This document shows, piece after piece, positions 42,755 to 51,938 of a stretch of DNA of 64,000 nucleotides. Source of the DNA: Methanosarcina mazei S-6 (GTDB taxonomy: Archaea; Halobacteriota; Methanosarcinia; Methanosarcinales; Methanosarcinaceae); NCBI RefSeq assembly GCF_000970205.1, contig NZ_CP009512.1, positions 1,426,001 through 1,490,000 of the forward strand, given 5' to 3'. A model generated the notes under the pieces. That model saw nothing but the letters and a program-made list of their open reading frames with translations. It did not search any database and was not told the origin of the DNA. The position numbers and the translations under genes were made by a program. Numbering within the stretch: the first letter of the stretch is position 1; every line of letters begins with the position of its first letter.

Positions 42755-44065
42755 ATGTACGAGCTTGCAGAAAAAGCCCTGAAAATGGCAGAACAGGCAG
42801 GAGCCGAAGAAGCCGAAATTTATTACGCTGCAAACCATTCTACAAGCGTCAATTTCAAAAAAGATGCCCTTGAAAGCGCAAAGGACCGTTTCTCTGAAGG
42901 GCTGGGAATTCGTGCTATAGTAAACGGAGCAGTGGGCTTTTCCAGCACCAATTCTGTAGCAGAACTCGAGAATGCCGTAAAGATTGCGGTTGCAGAAGCC
43001 CGTGTCCGGGAAAGTGACCCTGACTGGGTAGCACTTCCTTCAAACGGGAAATACCCTCAGGTCTCAGGCATTTTCGACAAAAAAGTTGAGGCTCTCAAAC
43101 TCGAGGAATGCATAGGCTATGCCGTAGAACTCGTTGAAGGTACAAAAGAGACTCCAGGCACGCTTCCTACCTCTGGAGGGTTTACCCGTTCTAAGAGCAA
43201 AAGGCTTATCCTGAACACAAACGGGATAGAAATAGAAGAGGAGTCAACAGCAGTTTCCGGTTTTGTCGATGTTATCACCGTAAACGGAGATACCTCTACA
43301 GCCTATGACTTTGCTGTTTCCCGGTCTCTTGATATTGATTTTTTTGTTCTCGGGAAAAACGCTTCTGACCTTGCCCTGAAATCCAGAAGTGGAATAAAAA
43401 TCGAGCCCCAGAAAACCGATGTTATTTTTCACCCATTTGCCTTTTCTGACATTCTTGAAGAAGCCCTCGCTCCCTCTCTTGACGCTGACAATGTGCAAAA
43501 AGGACGTTCCGGCCTGATAGAAAAGCTCGGGGATGAAATTGCTGTTTCCGAACTGTGCATTTACGACGATGGGCTGATTGAAGCAGGCATAGAAACCTCA
43601 GCTTCGGATGACGAAGGAGTTCCTTCTCAGCACACCACAGTTATTGAAAACGGCGTCCTTAAGTCCTACCTCTATGACAGCTACACGGCAGGAAAAGCCG
43701 GTGTGAAAAGTACAGGAAACGGTTCAAGGTCATCTTATACAAGCCCTCCTTCGGTGGGGCTCAGGAACTTCATAATCGATTATCCTCAGGAGGACGTTAT
43801 TGCAAATACTTCCTCAGGGATTTTCGTAAACACAATTATCGGCGCTCATACCGCAAACTCGATTTCCGGGGACTTTTCCGTAGAAGCCAGAAATGCCTTT
43901 ACAATCAAAGACGGAGCCCTGGATAAGCCTGTAAAATCTATTATGATTTCGGGCAATGCTTTCGAGCTCCTTAAGAACATCACAGGTGCAGGCCTGGACG
44001 TGAGGAAAGTTGGTGGCATAATCACGCCCTCTATCCGGGTCTCCGGTCTGAGTGTAATCGGATAA
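42755..44065 (+). CDS. tldE: TldE/PmbA, partner subunit of TldD
   Basis: 436 residues in the TldD/PmbA fold without the HExxxH zinc motif, as expected for TldE. Conserved parts: ADRFSEGLGIRAIVNGAVGF-type block near residues 45-65 and QHTTVIENGVLKSYLYDSYT near 290-310. An AGGAGG ribosome-binding site (about 42740-42745) precedes the ATG. It is the last gene of the lonB-tldD-tldE operon. Confidence 0.92.
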   Translation: MYELAEKALKMAEQAGAEEAEIYYAANHSTSVNFKKDALESAKDRFSEGLGIRAIVNGAVGFSSTNSVAELENAVKIAVAEARVRESDPDWVALPSNGKYPQVSGIFDKKVEALKLEECIGYAVELVEGTKETPGTLPTSGGFTRSKSKRLILNTNGIEIEEESTAVSGFVDVITVNGDTSTAYDFAVSRSLDIDFFVLGKNASDLALKSRSGIKIEPQKTDVIFHPFAFSDILEEALAPSLDADNVQKGRSGLIEKLGDEIAVSELCIYDDGLIEAGIETSASDDEGVPSQHTTVIENGVLKSYLYDSYTAGKAGVKSTGNGSRSSYTSPPSVGLRNFIIDYPQEDVIANTSSGIFVNTIIGAHTANSISGDFSVEARNAFTIKDGALDKPVKSIMISGNAFELLKNITGAGLDVRKVGGIITPSIRVSGLSVIG

Positions 44066-44201
44066 AACAGTATTTTTAATATCTGAGCCATTGCAGTCAG
44101 TTTTTTCTGTCTTCAAAGGCTCAGATTTCAGCTAACTTCAGATTTAAACTCTGAAGCCCTCTTTTTTTATTTAATTCCTTATCTATCAGCTTTTATTTCT
44201 G

Positions 44202-44648
44202 TTAGGGGTTTTCTTCTCTTACCACAAGTACAGGTGTCTTTGAATGCCTCACCACTTTTTCGGCTACGCTGCCAAGCAGGAACCTGTCAAGTCCGGTTTT
44301 TCCGAGTGTCCCCATTACGATCATTTCAGTGCCCTGCTGTTCTGCAAACTCCACAATTTTATCTGCAGGGTTCCCTTCAAGCAGTACGGATTCCACCTCT
44401 ACTCCGGCAGCTTTTGCGCTCTCTTCCACAAAACGGGTAGCCTGTTCGCCTTCCTTCCTGAAATGCTCCATAGCAGCTCTTTCCCAGCCGAAGTCTCGCG
44501 GAGAACGGGTTGCTGCAACTATAACGTACACAGCGTAAAGTTTAGCTCCGCTCAGCCTTGCTATTTCAACGGCAGTCTCAACTGCTTTTTTTACAAGCTC
44601 GGAACCATCGGTTGCAACCATTATTTTTTTAAAAGTTTCTTCTCTCAT
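44202..44648 (-). CDS. Universal stress protein UspA family
   Basis: 148 residues with the UspA fold: KIMVATDGSELVKKAVETA at the N-terminus and the ATP-binding signature GTLGKTGLDRFLLGSVAEKV near residues 115-135, then VLVVREE. The G-x2-G-x9-G(S/T) motif suggests ATP binding. It is a close paralogue of the gene at 46458-46919; the two flank a membrane gate protein. Confidence 0.92.
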   Translation of the reverse strand: MREETFKKIMVATDGSELVKKAVETAVEIARLSGAKLYAVYVIVAATRSPRDFGWERAAMEHFRKEGEQATRFVEESAKAAGVEVESVLLEGNPADKIVEFAEQQGTEMIVMGTLGKTGLDRFLLGSVAEKVVRHSKTPVLVVREENP

Positions 44649-45038
44649 GCCATATCCCTCAATTTTATTCTCTTTTAAGCCTTATAAGATCCGTTTTTCT
44701 ATAGAAGGCTCATGATGGCTATGTTTTCTTTCCAGTTCTAATATTCTGTGTGTATATATTTATTTCATATTATAGTGTGGCAATTATCGTTTAAATCTCT
44801 TTTTAGTATAATCTAAAATGATTGGAATCTTTTTATGCCAGGATTAGTATTATTACAAAAAGATAATGGTTATGAAATTACATAACTCTTTTAATTTAAT
44901 TTTTAATCAATTTTTCTTTTATTCTCTCTTTTCATCCAGGACAGGCAATGACATTCCTGTTCATATTAATATCATTTTCTGTTTAATTAGTCATATAAGG
45001 AAAGAATATCTGAAAATTTAGTATTTTTTTTCTATTTA

Positions 45039-45087
45039 TGGTACAAAAAGGCATTGTATTTTTTTGTGCCAAAAACTTTATATATTG
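45039..45087 (+). promoter_or_regulatory. Promoter with inverted repeat before the candidate small RNA
   Basis: TGGTACAAAAA (45039-45049) and TTTTTGTGCCA (45061-45071) form a 10-of-11 inverted repeat. It ends 7 bases before the TATA element TTTATATATT (45078-45087). This is the right place for a regulator to act on transcription starting near 45106-45110. Confidence 0.5.
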
Positions 45088-45105
45088 CTTACTCCTCTGT
45101 TGAGC

Positions 45106-45216
45106 TTGGTGAACGGGCCAAGCTCAAAATCAAATATTATTGCTCATAATTAAATCCAACATATTTTAACCTCCTTCAAAAAACCCCGTTCACTAACTTG
45201 CTTTTAATATTTTTTT
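45106..45216 (+). ncRNA. Candidate small RNA, about 110 nt
   Basis: A start about 28 bases after the TATA box would place the 5' end at GGTGAACGGG. This segment (45109-45117) is fully complementary to CCCGTTCAC (45185-45193), closing a 67-base interior, and a TTTTAATATTTTTTT tail (45202-45216) follows as terminator. A competing 10-bp hairpin TTGAGCTTGG/CCAAGCTCAA (45100-45127) uses the same 5' bases. There is no coding frame. All of this is prediction from sequence. Confidence 0.45.
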
Positions 45217-45376
45217 AAGTATATACAACTAAACTTTAGTTCAGTTTTATCCATCTGTCTTTCCTTTCTTGTGATCTTCACTTAATTATTTTAACATTTT
45301 TATATCCTGAGGCTCTTTTGAGAAAATATTTATTTGATACAACTTGACAATTATTTTTAAAACCCATTTGTTATTT

Positions 45377-46315
45377 TCAGGAAACCATACTGAGCAGTAT
45401 TAGCAGAATTGCAAACCTTACAAGTATACTTATTGATGTCGAATATGCAACAATCTGAACTCCAAGGCGCGTCCCGAAAATAGCTACCTTCCTCGGGAGC
45501 TGGCTGCGGATAGCAAAAATCGGGAGCATGAACATGCTGCCCAGCATAAGTACGATCATTGCCTGTACCTCTGTCATCTCTCCCGAATGGATCATGGGTC
45601 CGAGAAGGGAAATTCCCAGAATGGGGCTCGCTACGTAACTTGTAAGAGGGACAATTGTCTCCGGCGGGATTTTAAACAGCTCTGCAAGAGGAAGCACACT
45701 GAAAATTTCGAAAGCTCCCTTTTCCTGAAGGATGAAAATAACCGTGGTTGCTATAAGGTAAATTCCTGCTATCTTCAGAAAGAGCCTGAACTCTTTCCTG
45801 AATGCACGCTCAAAAGCAGTCTTCAGGGACACTTTTTCTCTGCTCCGGGTTTCAGGGGCTTTACAGGAATTGCCCTTAAGAAATATCCTGCTCGCAACCG
45901 CAATAAGCAGAACTTTTACCACGGCAGTGAACACAAATACAAGAGAGTAAAATCCTCCGACCACAAGCCCGAGTGCGGGAAGCACTATAGGGATCTGATA
46001 GGTGAAAAGTTCCCTGAAATAGGCAGGTGTCGCATTCATCATCGAACATAGAAGGACTTCCCTGTCGTTGATGCAGTTTTCTTTTTTTGCCTGAAGAAGC
46101 ATGCTGTTTGCGGCATCTGCAGACCCTATTGCCACGACAAAAGAAGAAGCACAGGTCTCAGGAAGGTTCGTATAGGCAAAAACAGGGCTTGCAAGTTTTG
46201 AAAATTTCTGCATCAGGCCAAGCTCTACAAGTACACTGGTGCCTACAAGCCCGACAAAAATCATTACAAGCACAGGAAGCGCAAAATCCAGTACGCTGAG
46301 AAAGAGTTCTATCAT
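45377..46315 (-). CDS. Nucleoside-recognition (Gate) domain membrane protein
   Basis: 312 residues, about nine membrane helices. Two Gate-domain halves: FVGLVGTSVLVELGLMQKFS near residue 20 and LTSYVASPILGISLLGPMIHSG near residue 235. FVVAIGSADAANSMLLQAKK is a conserved polar loop. The family moves unknown, perhaps nucleoside-like or metal, substrates. It lies between two uspA genes on the same strand. Confidence 0.8.
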   Translation of the reverse strand: MIELFLSVLDFALPVLVMIFVGLVGTSVLVELGLMQKFSKLASPVFAYTNLPETCASSFVVAIGSADAANSMLLQAKKENCINDREVLLCSMMNATPAYFRELFTYQIPIVLPALGLVVGGFYSLVFVFTAVVKVLLIAVASRIFLKGNSCKAPETRSREKVSLKTAFERAFRKEFRLFLKIAGIYLIATTVIFILQEKGAFEIFSVLPLAELFKIPPETIVPLTSYVASPILGISLLGPMIHSGEMTEVQAMIVLMLGSMFMLPIFAIRSQLPRKVAIFGTRLGVQIVAYSTSISILVRFAILLILLSMVS

Positions 46316-46457
46316 TGAAAGACATTTGGACCGGGCAGGTAAATCAATCTATCCCGAAAAAGTTCGGAGCTCCTGCCCGGAAACCTTTCGCTTTATGTTT
46401 TTACACATGGAGTTTCTGCATATGCCGCCTGTTTTTGTGTCCGGTACGTATGCTTCA

Positions 46458-46919
46458 TCACTCTGTTTCCAATTCTTTTACGACCAGTACGGCTTTTCTG
46501 GAATGCCTCACCACGTTCTGAGCAACGCTTCCGAGTAAAAACCTCTCAATTCCCGTCTTTCCCAGTGTTCCCAGTACTATGAGGTCGATATTATTTTTTT
46601 CCGCGAAATCGACAATTTCATTTGCCGGGCCCCCTTCAAGAATAACGGGTTCAACATCCACATCAGCAGCTTTTCCGGCAGTTTCCACATAAGCTGTCGC
46701 TTCTACCCCCTCAGCATTTAACTGCTCTTTCATTGCTCTTTCCCATCCAAGGTCTCTGGGATGGCCAAACGTATACCCTCCACCGGCAGCAACAACATAT
46801 ACTGCATAAAGTTTTGCCCTGCTAAGCTTTGCAAGTTCAACAGCGGTACTGACAGCTTTTTTTACATTTTCCGAGCCATCTGTTGCGACCATTATTTTTC
46901 TGTAAAGATTACTGTTCAT
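46458..46919 (-). CDS. Universal stress protein UspA family
   Basis: 153 residues; KIMVATDGSENVKKAVSTA at the start, GTLGKTGIERFLLGSVAQNV near residues 120-140, VLVVKELE at the end. It is very close to the protein at 44202-44648, with the same middle insertion (RDLGWERAMKEQ). About 140 bases separate its end from the Gate gene, so the two may share a transcript. Confidence 0.92.
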   Translation of the reverse strand: MNSNLYRKIMVATDGSENVKKAVSTAVELAKLSRAKLYAVYVVAAGGGYTFGHPRDLGWERAMKEQLNAEGVEATAYVETAGKAADVDVEPVILEGGPANEIVDFAEKNNIDLIVLGTLGKTGIERFLLGSVAQNVVRHSRKAVLVVKELETE

Positions 46920-47311
46920 ACCTGACTCCCTTTTTCAGTTCTTTATATTAATATCACGATAATCCTTTATATAGTATCATTCATGGAGGCTAACCGGATA
47001 AGAGAGATCAAACTCCTTTCAGGATTTATCAGAAAAAAAGAACCAGGATTACAGGAAGGACTAATCTACTTGTTTGAATCTACTCGTTTGAATCTACTCG
47101 TTTGCTGGAGAAGTTGAAAAAACCTTTCTGATCGCCTCTGGAGAAATCTATCAGCAGGTAAGTAGCATCAACCAGGCACCAGCAGAAACCCTGTACTCCA
47201 TCTGAGAGAATATCCGGCTACTTTACTGTTTCACGACGAAAAATAAAACCTGGAAAACCCATTACCATAAATGATGTTTTCCAGTATATTTTTTAATTTG
47301 CCCTGGAGTTT
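46920..47311. other. Intergenic region, uspA / cooF
   Basis: 392 bases, no gene. Three copies of GTTTGAATCTACTC-like words stand in tandem at about 47070-47105. Nothing else seen. Confidence 0.5.
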
Positions 47312-47854
47312 TCAGAAATAGCTAAAAGCCTTTGTTTCCGGATGCCTCTTTATATCCAGAAATACAAGAGCGTGTGTTGGGCAGGCTTCAACACATGCAG
47401 GTAATTCCCTTTCCCCGCATAGATCACATCTTACAATTGTCCCTTCTTCAGTCTGCCTGTCGATTACTCCATAGTTGTGTGACATGGAAGAGCTCCAGCA
47501 CCCTGAAACAAGGAGTAAGAGATACAGGGGCGAAAAACGGGTGCATACAGTAGAACATTTCCAGCAGTCCACGCAAAGCTCATTATTGTGATTTACAGTA
47601 CCTGTTACTGTGTCCTTGGAAAGAGCTTTTGTGGGGCAAACCGAAACGCAGGGTGCATCCTCGCAGTGACGGCAGGAGATAGGAACTGAGGCTTCAAGTG
47701 CGTGGATGTATTCAACAGAGATGCGTTTTTTCGGGACTTTTTCTTCTCCTAAAGCCTGGAAAAGGTTCTTGCTTTTTGAATGGGAAACAGCACAGGCAAC
47801 CTCACAGGAGCGGCAGCCCATGCAGCGTTCCGGCAGGATGATCACGTCTTTCAT
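47312..47854 (-). CDS. cooF: CooF-like polyferredoxin, electron partner of CODH
   Basis: 180 residues with 16 or more cluster cysteines: CMGCRSCEVAC (11-21), CRHCEDAPCVSVCP (61-74), CVDCWKCSTVC (94-104) and CDLCGERELPACVEACP (143-159), for four [4Fe-4S] clusters. Between C104 and YGVIDRQ there are about 23 extra residues (TRFSPLYLLLLVSGCWSS...) where relatives go straight from CP to G. It lies 16 bases after cooS on the same strand and takes electrons from CooS. Confidence 0.88.
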   Translation of the reverse strand: MKDVIILPERCMGCRSCEVACAVSHSKSKNLFQALGEEKVPKKRISVEYIHALEASVPISCRHCEDAPCVSVCPTKALSKDTVTGTVNHNNELCVDCWKCSTVCTRFSPLYLLLLVSGCWSSSMSHNYGVIDRQTEEGTIVRCDLCGERELPACVEACPTHALVFLDIKRHPETKAFSYF

Positions 47855-47869
47855 TACGTTCCTCCTCCC

Positions 47870-49744
47870 TCAGTTCAGGCCCAATGCTTTTCTTTTTCCT
47901 TCAATGTGCTCAAGCATCAGGTTTGCGGCTTTGAAGGGGTCAGGCTCAACTGCAAAGCTTGCTCCAATAACATTATCCAGGCCTTTTGTCAGAAGAGCCG
48001 TGACTGCCTGGCTTCCAAGGACAGGTGGAACAGTGCCCAGTACTGTAAACACTCCTGAAGAAACAACATAAGCTCCTATACTCACTGCTTTTTCGCTCAT
48101 CCACTCCGGAGCTGCTCCGGCAGCAGGCAGGTCGCTTATGTCGACTCCCAGGCTCTTTGCAATTGCCGAGGCAAGCACCAGGATTCGGCTGATATCCACG
48201 CAGGAACCCATATGCAGAACAGGTGGAATGCCGAGAGCCTCGCAGACTCCTTTAAGACCATCCCCTGCCTGGGCAGCAGCCTCAGGTACAAGGAGCCCGG
48301 CTTCAGCACAGGCAATTGCATTGCATCCCGTGGTAACCACAAGGACATTATTTTTTATCAGCTCCTTTACAAGGTTCACGTGCCCGTAATTGTGCTGGAC
48401 CTTTACATTATTACATCCGACAACTGCTCCGATCCCTTTCACCGCACCTCCGGCAATCGCATCGATGAGTGGAGCAGGGCTGCCGCCAAGGGCTTTAAGG
48501 ATTGCCTCCGCACTGAAGCCGACCATGCACTCCTGCTTTTCTTCCGGAATATTTACCTTTTCGATATTCCTGTTAGGAAAGTTTTCTACAGCTGTTCTCA
48601 CAATCTCCCTTGCGGTGTCATAAGCTCTTTCTTCATGGAATTCCATTCTCACAGTTCCGGGGAAATCAGCTTTAGGCGATGTGGATATGAATTTCGTGTG
48701 ATAACAGCCTGTAAGGTTTCCCAGGGCTGGCATTATACACTGCACGTCCACTATCATTGCTTCTACAGCACCTGTAACCACTGCAAGTTCCTGCTGAAGG
48801 AAGTTTCCTGCAATAGGGGTCCCATGGCGCATCAGGGTTTCATTTCCCGTACAGCAAATTCCGGCAACATTGATTCCTGCTGCCCCTTTCTCTTTTGCGA
48901 GTTCAAGAAGTTCAGGGTCCTCCGCAGCTTGCACAATCATTTCCGAGAGGATTGGTTCATGCCCGTGGATGATCACGTTTACCTTGTCATGGGAGAGCAC
49001 GCCGAGGTTTACAGTACTCTTCTTTGGTTCAGGTGTTCCGAAAAGGACGTCCTGTATCTCGGTTGCGATCATGGAACCTCCCCAGCCGTCCGAGAGACTG
49101 GTCCTCAACCCATGCAGGAGTATATGAGTTGCATCGTTATCCACTCCTATATGCGTCCTGTGCATGCATTCTACAATTTCTCGGTCAACTCCTCTGGGCT
49201 CTATTCCGAGACTTGTCCAGAGCCTGAGCCTTGCTTCGGGGGCACGGCGGGTATACTGTATGGGCCCCTCCTGCTTTCCAAATTCCGCAAGCAGGGCACT
49301 GGCAAGTTCTCCTGCCACTTCTTCATGGCTTTTTCCCTCTAAGGAAATCCCGTACTCTGAAGCAAGCGAGAACAGTTTTGTTTTATCTTTTATCCCGTAG
49401 CTTCCTGCTTCTCCTTCAGTCATTTTCTTAAAAGTCAACACTGCGTCCCTGGCATGGTCCGAATGTGCTGCTGCTCCTGCAGCAATCATTCTTAAGAGAT
49501 TCCGGGCAACAATAATGTCTGCCGTAGCGCCGCATATCCCTTTCTCAGCCCCTTCCCCAAAAGGGTCTATCCGGCAGGGCCCCATATTGCAGTTCCTGCA
49601 GCAAATCCCCAATTGCCCAAAACTGCACTGAGGCAGTTGCTTTTCATACCTGTCCCAGGCAGTTTCTATGCCTTCATTTTCCGCTTTCTCCAGCATTTTC
49701 TGACTTGCTGGGTCGATGCTTTTCTCAAATGCCGTTTGTTTCAT
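47870..49744 (-). CDS. cooS: Carbon monoxide dehydrogenase catalytic subunit CooS
   Basis: Monofunctional Ni-Fe CODH: CO + H2O to CO2 + 2 electrons. 624 residues from ATG 49744 (MKQTAFEKS), the usual length. The N-terminal cluster cysteines are in CSFGQLGICCRNCNMGPCRI; nickel-cluster ligands are likely in the HGHEPILSE (His), CCTGNE, VVGCNNVKVQHNYGH, TTGCNAIACAEAG and MGSCVDISR segments. cooF follows directly. It lets the cell use or detoxify CO. Confidence 0.94.
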   Translation of the reverse strand: MKQTAFEKSIDPASQKMLEKAENEGIETAWDRYEKQLPQCSFGQLGICCRNCNMGPCRIDPFGEGAEKGICGATADIIVARNLLRMIAAGAAAHSDHARDAVLTFKKMTEGEAGSYGIKDKTKLFSLASEYGISLEGKSHEEVAGELASALLAEFGKQEGPIQYTRRAPEARLRLWTSLGIEPRGVDREIVECMHRTHIGVDNDATHILLHGLRTSLSDGWGGSMIATEIQDVLFGTPEPKKSTVNLGVLSHDKVNVIIHGHEPILSEMIVQAAEDPELLELAKEKGAAGINVAGICCTGNETLMRHGTPIAGNFLQQELAVVTGAVEAMIVDVQCIMPALGNLTGCYHTKFISTSPKADFPGTVRMEFHEERAYDTAREIVRTAVENFPNRNIEKVNIPEEKQECMVGFSAEAILKALGGSPAPLIDAIAGGAVKGIGAVVGCNNVKVQHNYGHVNLVKELIKNNVLVVTTGCNAIACAEAGLLVPEAAAQAGDGLKGVCEALGIPPVLHMGSCVDISRILVLASAIAKSLGVDISDLPAAGAAPEWMSEKAVSIGAYVVSSGVFTVLGTVPPVLGSQAVTALLTKGLDNVIGASFAVEPDPFKAANLMLEHIEGKRKALGLN

Positions 49745-49756
49745 TTTACATCCCAC

Positions 49757-50435
49757 ATCTTTATCTGTACATTTTTGAGATTGCTCGAAAATCCAGTTTT
49801 TATTTTTTTAAGGTGTCTCCAAACCCAAAAAATGCGACAAACCGGGTTAACATGATTTCTCTGAATCTCGACTTTTCTAGTTTAATAAATTATTAAGAAT
49901 ATCAAAAGCTATTGTTTTATATACTTTCTTTAAAAAAGCAACGCGTTAATATATATCTAAAGTTATAACTTTCTGCAGAAATCTAAAACCCAACTCATAA
50001 ATAGACTATTAAATGATAGGTTAGCTGTAAGTACTTAGATTACATTAAAATAGGAAGATGAATTGAAGAATGATTCATTGAAAACATTAAATTTACAGTA
50101 TTACAGAGATCAAAGGGTAGAGATAGGAAAAGCCAGTTCTACAGATAATTCCACTGGTCAGGAATAAAAAATCACTGTCTGAATACAAAATCACCGGAAT
50201 TCGAAATGTCAAATAAAGGCTATGAGACCTGTGGGCGAACATGAAGTCTGCAAAGATATAAGTAAATGGCTCTGGCGGATATACCCTGATTAAATGTAAA
50301 TACAAGGATAAGTTTTTCATATCCGGGATTATGAAGATAAGAAGCAGGAAATATAAAACAAAACATTTAACTATTCCTGCGAAAAGTAAAACTCTGTCTC
50401 CCCTATCGCAAAAGTGGCTTTGATGGTGAATTTTT
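49757..50435. other. Intergenic region, cooS / trm112
   Basis: 680 bases. TATA-like element TTTATATACTTTC near 49917 and AATATATATC near 49950 on the plus strand. An open frame at 50093-50527 on the minus strand lies over the next gene's start and has no domain. No RNA gene recognised. Confidence 0.45.
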
Positions 50436-50618
50436 GTGAAAAAAGACCTTATGGATATTCTGGCCTGCCCTGTGTGTAAGGGCGACCTGACTTTGAACGT
50501 TGTTGAAGAAAATAAAGAAGAGGTCATATCCGGAACCCTCTACTGCCCTGTCTGTAAAGAGCATTACCCCATAGACGAAGGGATTCCGAACTTGCTTCCT
50601 GCAGACCTCAGGAACTGA
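50436..50618 (+). CDS. Trm112-family small zinc protein
   Basis: 60 residues: LMDILACPVCKGDLTL, then GTLYCPVCKEHYPIDEGIPNLLP. This is the Trm112 pattern (two CPxCK zinc pairs and the IDEGIPNLLP end). Trm112 activates methyltransferases for tRNA, rRNA and release factor. The start is a GTG at 50436 after a GGTGA ribosome-binding site. The next gene follows 8 bases on. Confidence 0.85.
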   Translation: MKKDLMDILACPVCKGDLTLNVVEENKEEVISGTLYCPVCKEHYPIDEGIPNLLPADLRN

Positions 50619-50626
50619 TGTGAGGG

Positions 50627-51391
50627 GTGAACTTGGAGCAGATATTCCAGAACGTTATTATCAATCGGCAGGAAATAAATTCAATTGAGTTTGAAAAAGA
50701 AAATATTGAAATCCCTCTTTATCCGGGCGGAGAACAGACCTTTGAAATCCTTATCACAAACTACGGATCCCCAACACATATTCACCTTTCCGTCAGTGAC
50801 GAGCTTAAAGGGCAGATTACATTTTTGCGGGACAACCCTTATGTCCTTCAGAAAGAATATGTTTCTGCAGTCGCAAGAATTCCGCAGGACGGCAGGGTAC
50901 TTACAAATGGTCAGATTTTTATAACCGCAGGTTACGGCTCAAAGAAGAAAAGTTTTCCTGTCCAGCTCGGAAAAGTTGAGGCAAAGACTCAGGAGCCCCA
51001 AAAAGATGAGCTTGATAAATGGGAAGAAGAGAGCGAAGAGTTAAGACCCTCAAGACCTTTCGTAGCAGAGCCAGCAAAAAAGGCTTCCCGCTCCCGGATG
51101 TCAGGAGGAAGCGGATTTGGCGGGATATCAGCTTCAGCTTTCAAGAACTTCAGGGGAGGATTCCCGGCTTCTTCAGGAAAACGGACCAGAAAAGGCACCG
51201 GGGAAAACGAAAGGTTTCCCCTTATTCTGGCTCTGGGAGGATTTTTACTTCTTGTATCTTCATTCCTTCTTTATTTCCTGCTGCCAGAGAGCCTCCAGTT
51301 CGATGTAAGTTTTACCCAATCCCTTTTGTTCTCGATTCTGTTTGTGACCTGTACGACCTACATCCTGCTAAAGTTTATGGACGAAATTTAA
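50627..51391 (+). CDS. Membrane protein with N-terminal beta-sandwich, 254 aa
   Basis: Starts at GTG 50627, next to a GAGGG site. Residues 20-110 look like an immunoglobulin-like beta domain (IEIPLYPGGEQTFEILITNYG). A charged, Ser/Gly-rich linker (120-190) and two C-terminal membrane helices (about 200-220 and 228-248) follow. Similar proteins are conserved next to Trm112 in archaea, of unknown function. Likely co-transcribed with Trm112. Confidence 0.65.
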   Translation: MNLEQIFQNVIINRQEINSIEFEKENIEIPLYPGGEQTFEILITNYGSPTHIHLSVSDELKGQITFLRDNPYVLQKEYVSAVARIPQDGRVLTNGQIFITAGYGSKKKSFPVQLGKVEAKTQEPQKDELDKWEEESEELRPSRPFVAEPAKKASRSRMSGGSGFGGISASAFKNFRGGFPASSGKRTRKGTGENERFPLILALGGFLLLVSSFLLYFLLPESLQFDVSFTQSLLFSILFVTCTTYILLKFMDEI

Positions 51392-51938
51392 GTGCCGTTT
51401 ACGGGCTTAATGTTCCGCGGTTCAGCTAATGTAAATAGCTTGAAGTAAAACCCTGTGAAACAAATTCTGGATTAAGCAAAAGGTTTCTGATAAGATGCTC
51501 AGTTAAACTCACCTGTCCGGACCTTTTGTTTATTCTCAGGCTCATTTGAGCTTTTAATTTTTTAAGTTCTGGATCTGTTTGATTCTAAAAACATGGAACT
51601 GTTTTTATTATTTACGTTATTCCCTTTCTAAATTCTATCTCTTTACGTTCCGTCCTTTTTAAGTTTTGTCTCTTTACGTTCCGTTCTTTCTAAATTCTAT
51701 CTCTTTACGTTCCGTCCTTTTTAAGTTATGTCTCTTTACTTTCTGTCATTTCCAAGTGCTGTCTCTTTTAGAATCAGAGAGTAATTTTTATATCATGAAG
51801 ATATTGGTATTGTGTTCGTACACAAGAATTAAATCAGGAATTGTATAAGTTACACTTCTAAGTACTTTTTAATCTGACATTTACAGGACTGTATTCAGTC
51901 CGGAATTCTTATTAGAAAATTATCGAGGAAGCTTACCC
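51392..51938. other. Intergenic region before pyrG
   Basis: About 550 bases. It holds a 31-bp tandem repeat (listed separately). Otherwise T-rich with no coding frame. The pyrG promoter must lie within the last 130 bases. Confidence 0.5.
51620..51777. repeat. 31-bp tandem repeat, five units
   Basis: The core TCTCTTTACGTTCCGT begins at 51638, 51669, 51700, and in weaker form at 51731 and 51762: exactly 31 bp apart each time. Units differ by a few bases. There are no spacers, so it is not a CRISPR. Confidence 0.85.

Larger units (their letters stand above)
44649..45376. other. Intergenic region with a possible small RNA gene
   Basis: 728 bases with no coding frame. The left part is AT-rich and featureless. 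The right part (45039-45216) has an inverted repeat, a TATA box, a dyad and a T-run, described as a possible RNA gene. Confidence 0.5.

Noticed and set aside
50093-50527. 144-residue minus-strand protein
   Set aside because: Overlaps the Trm112 gene and has no recognisable domain.
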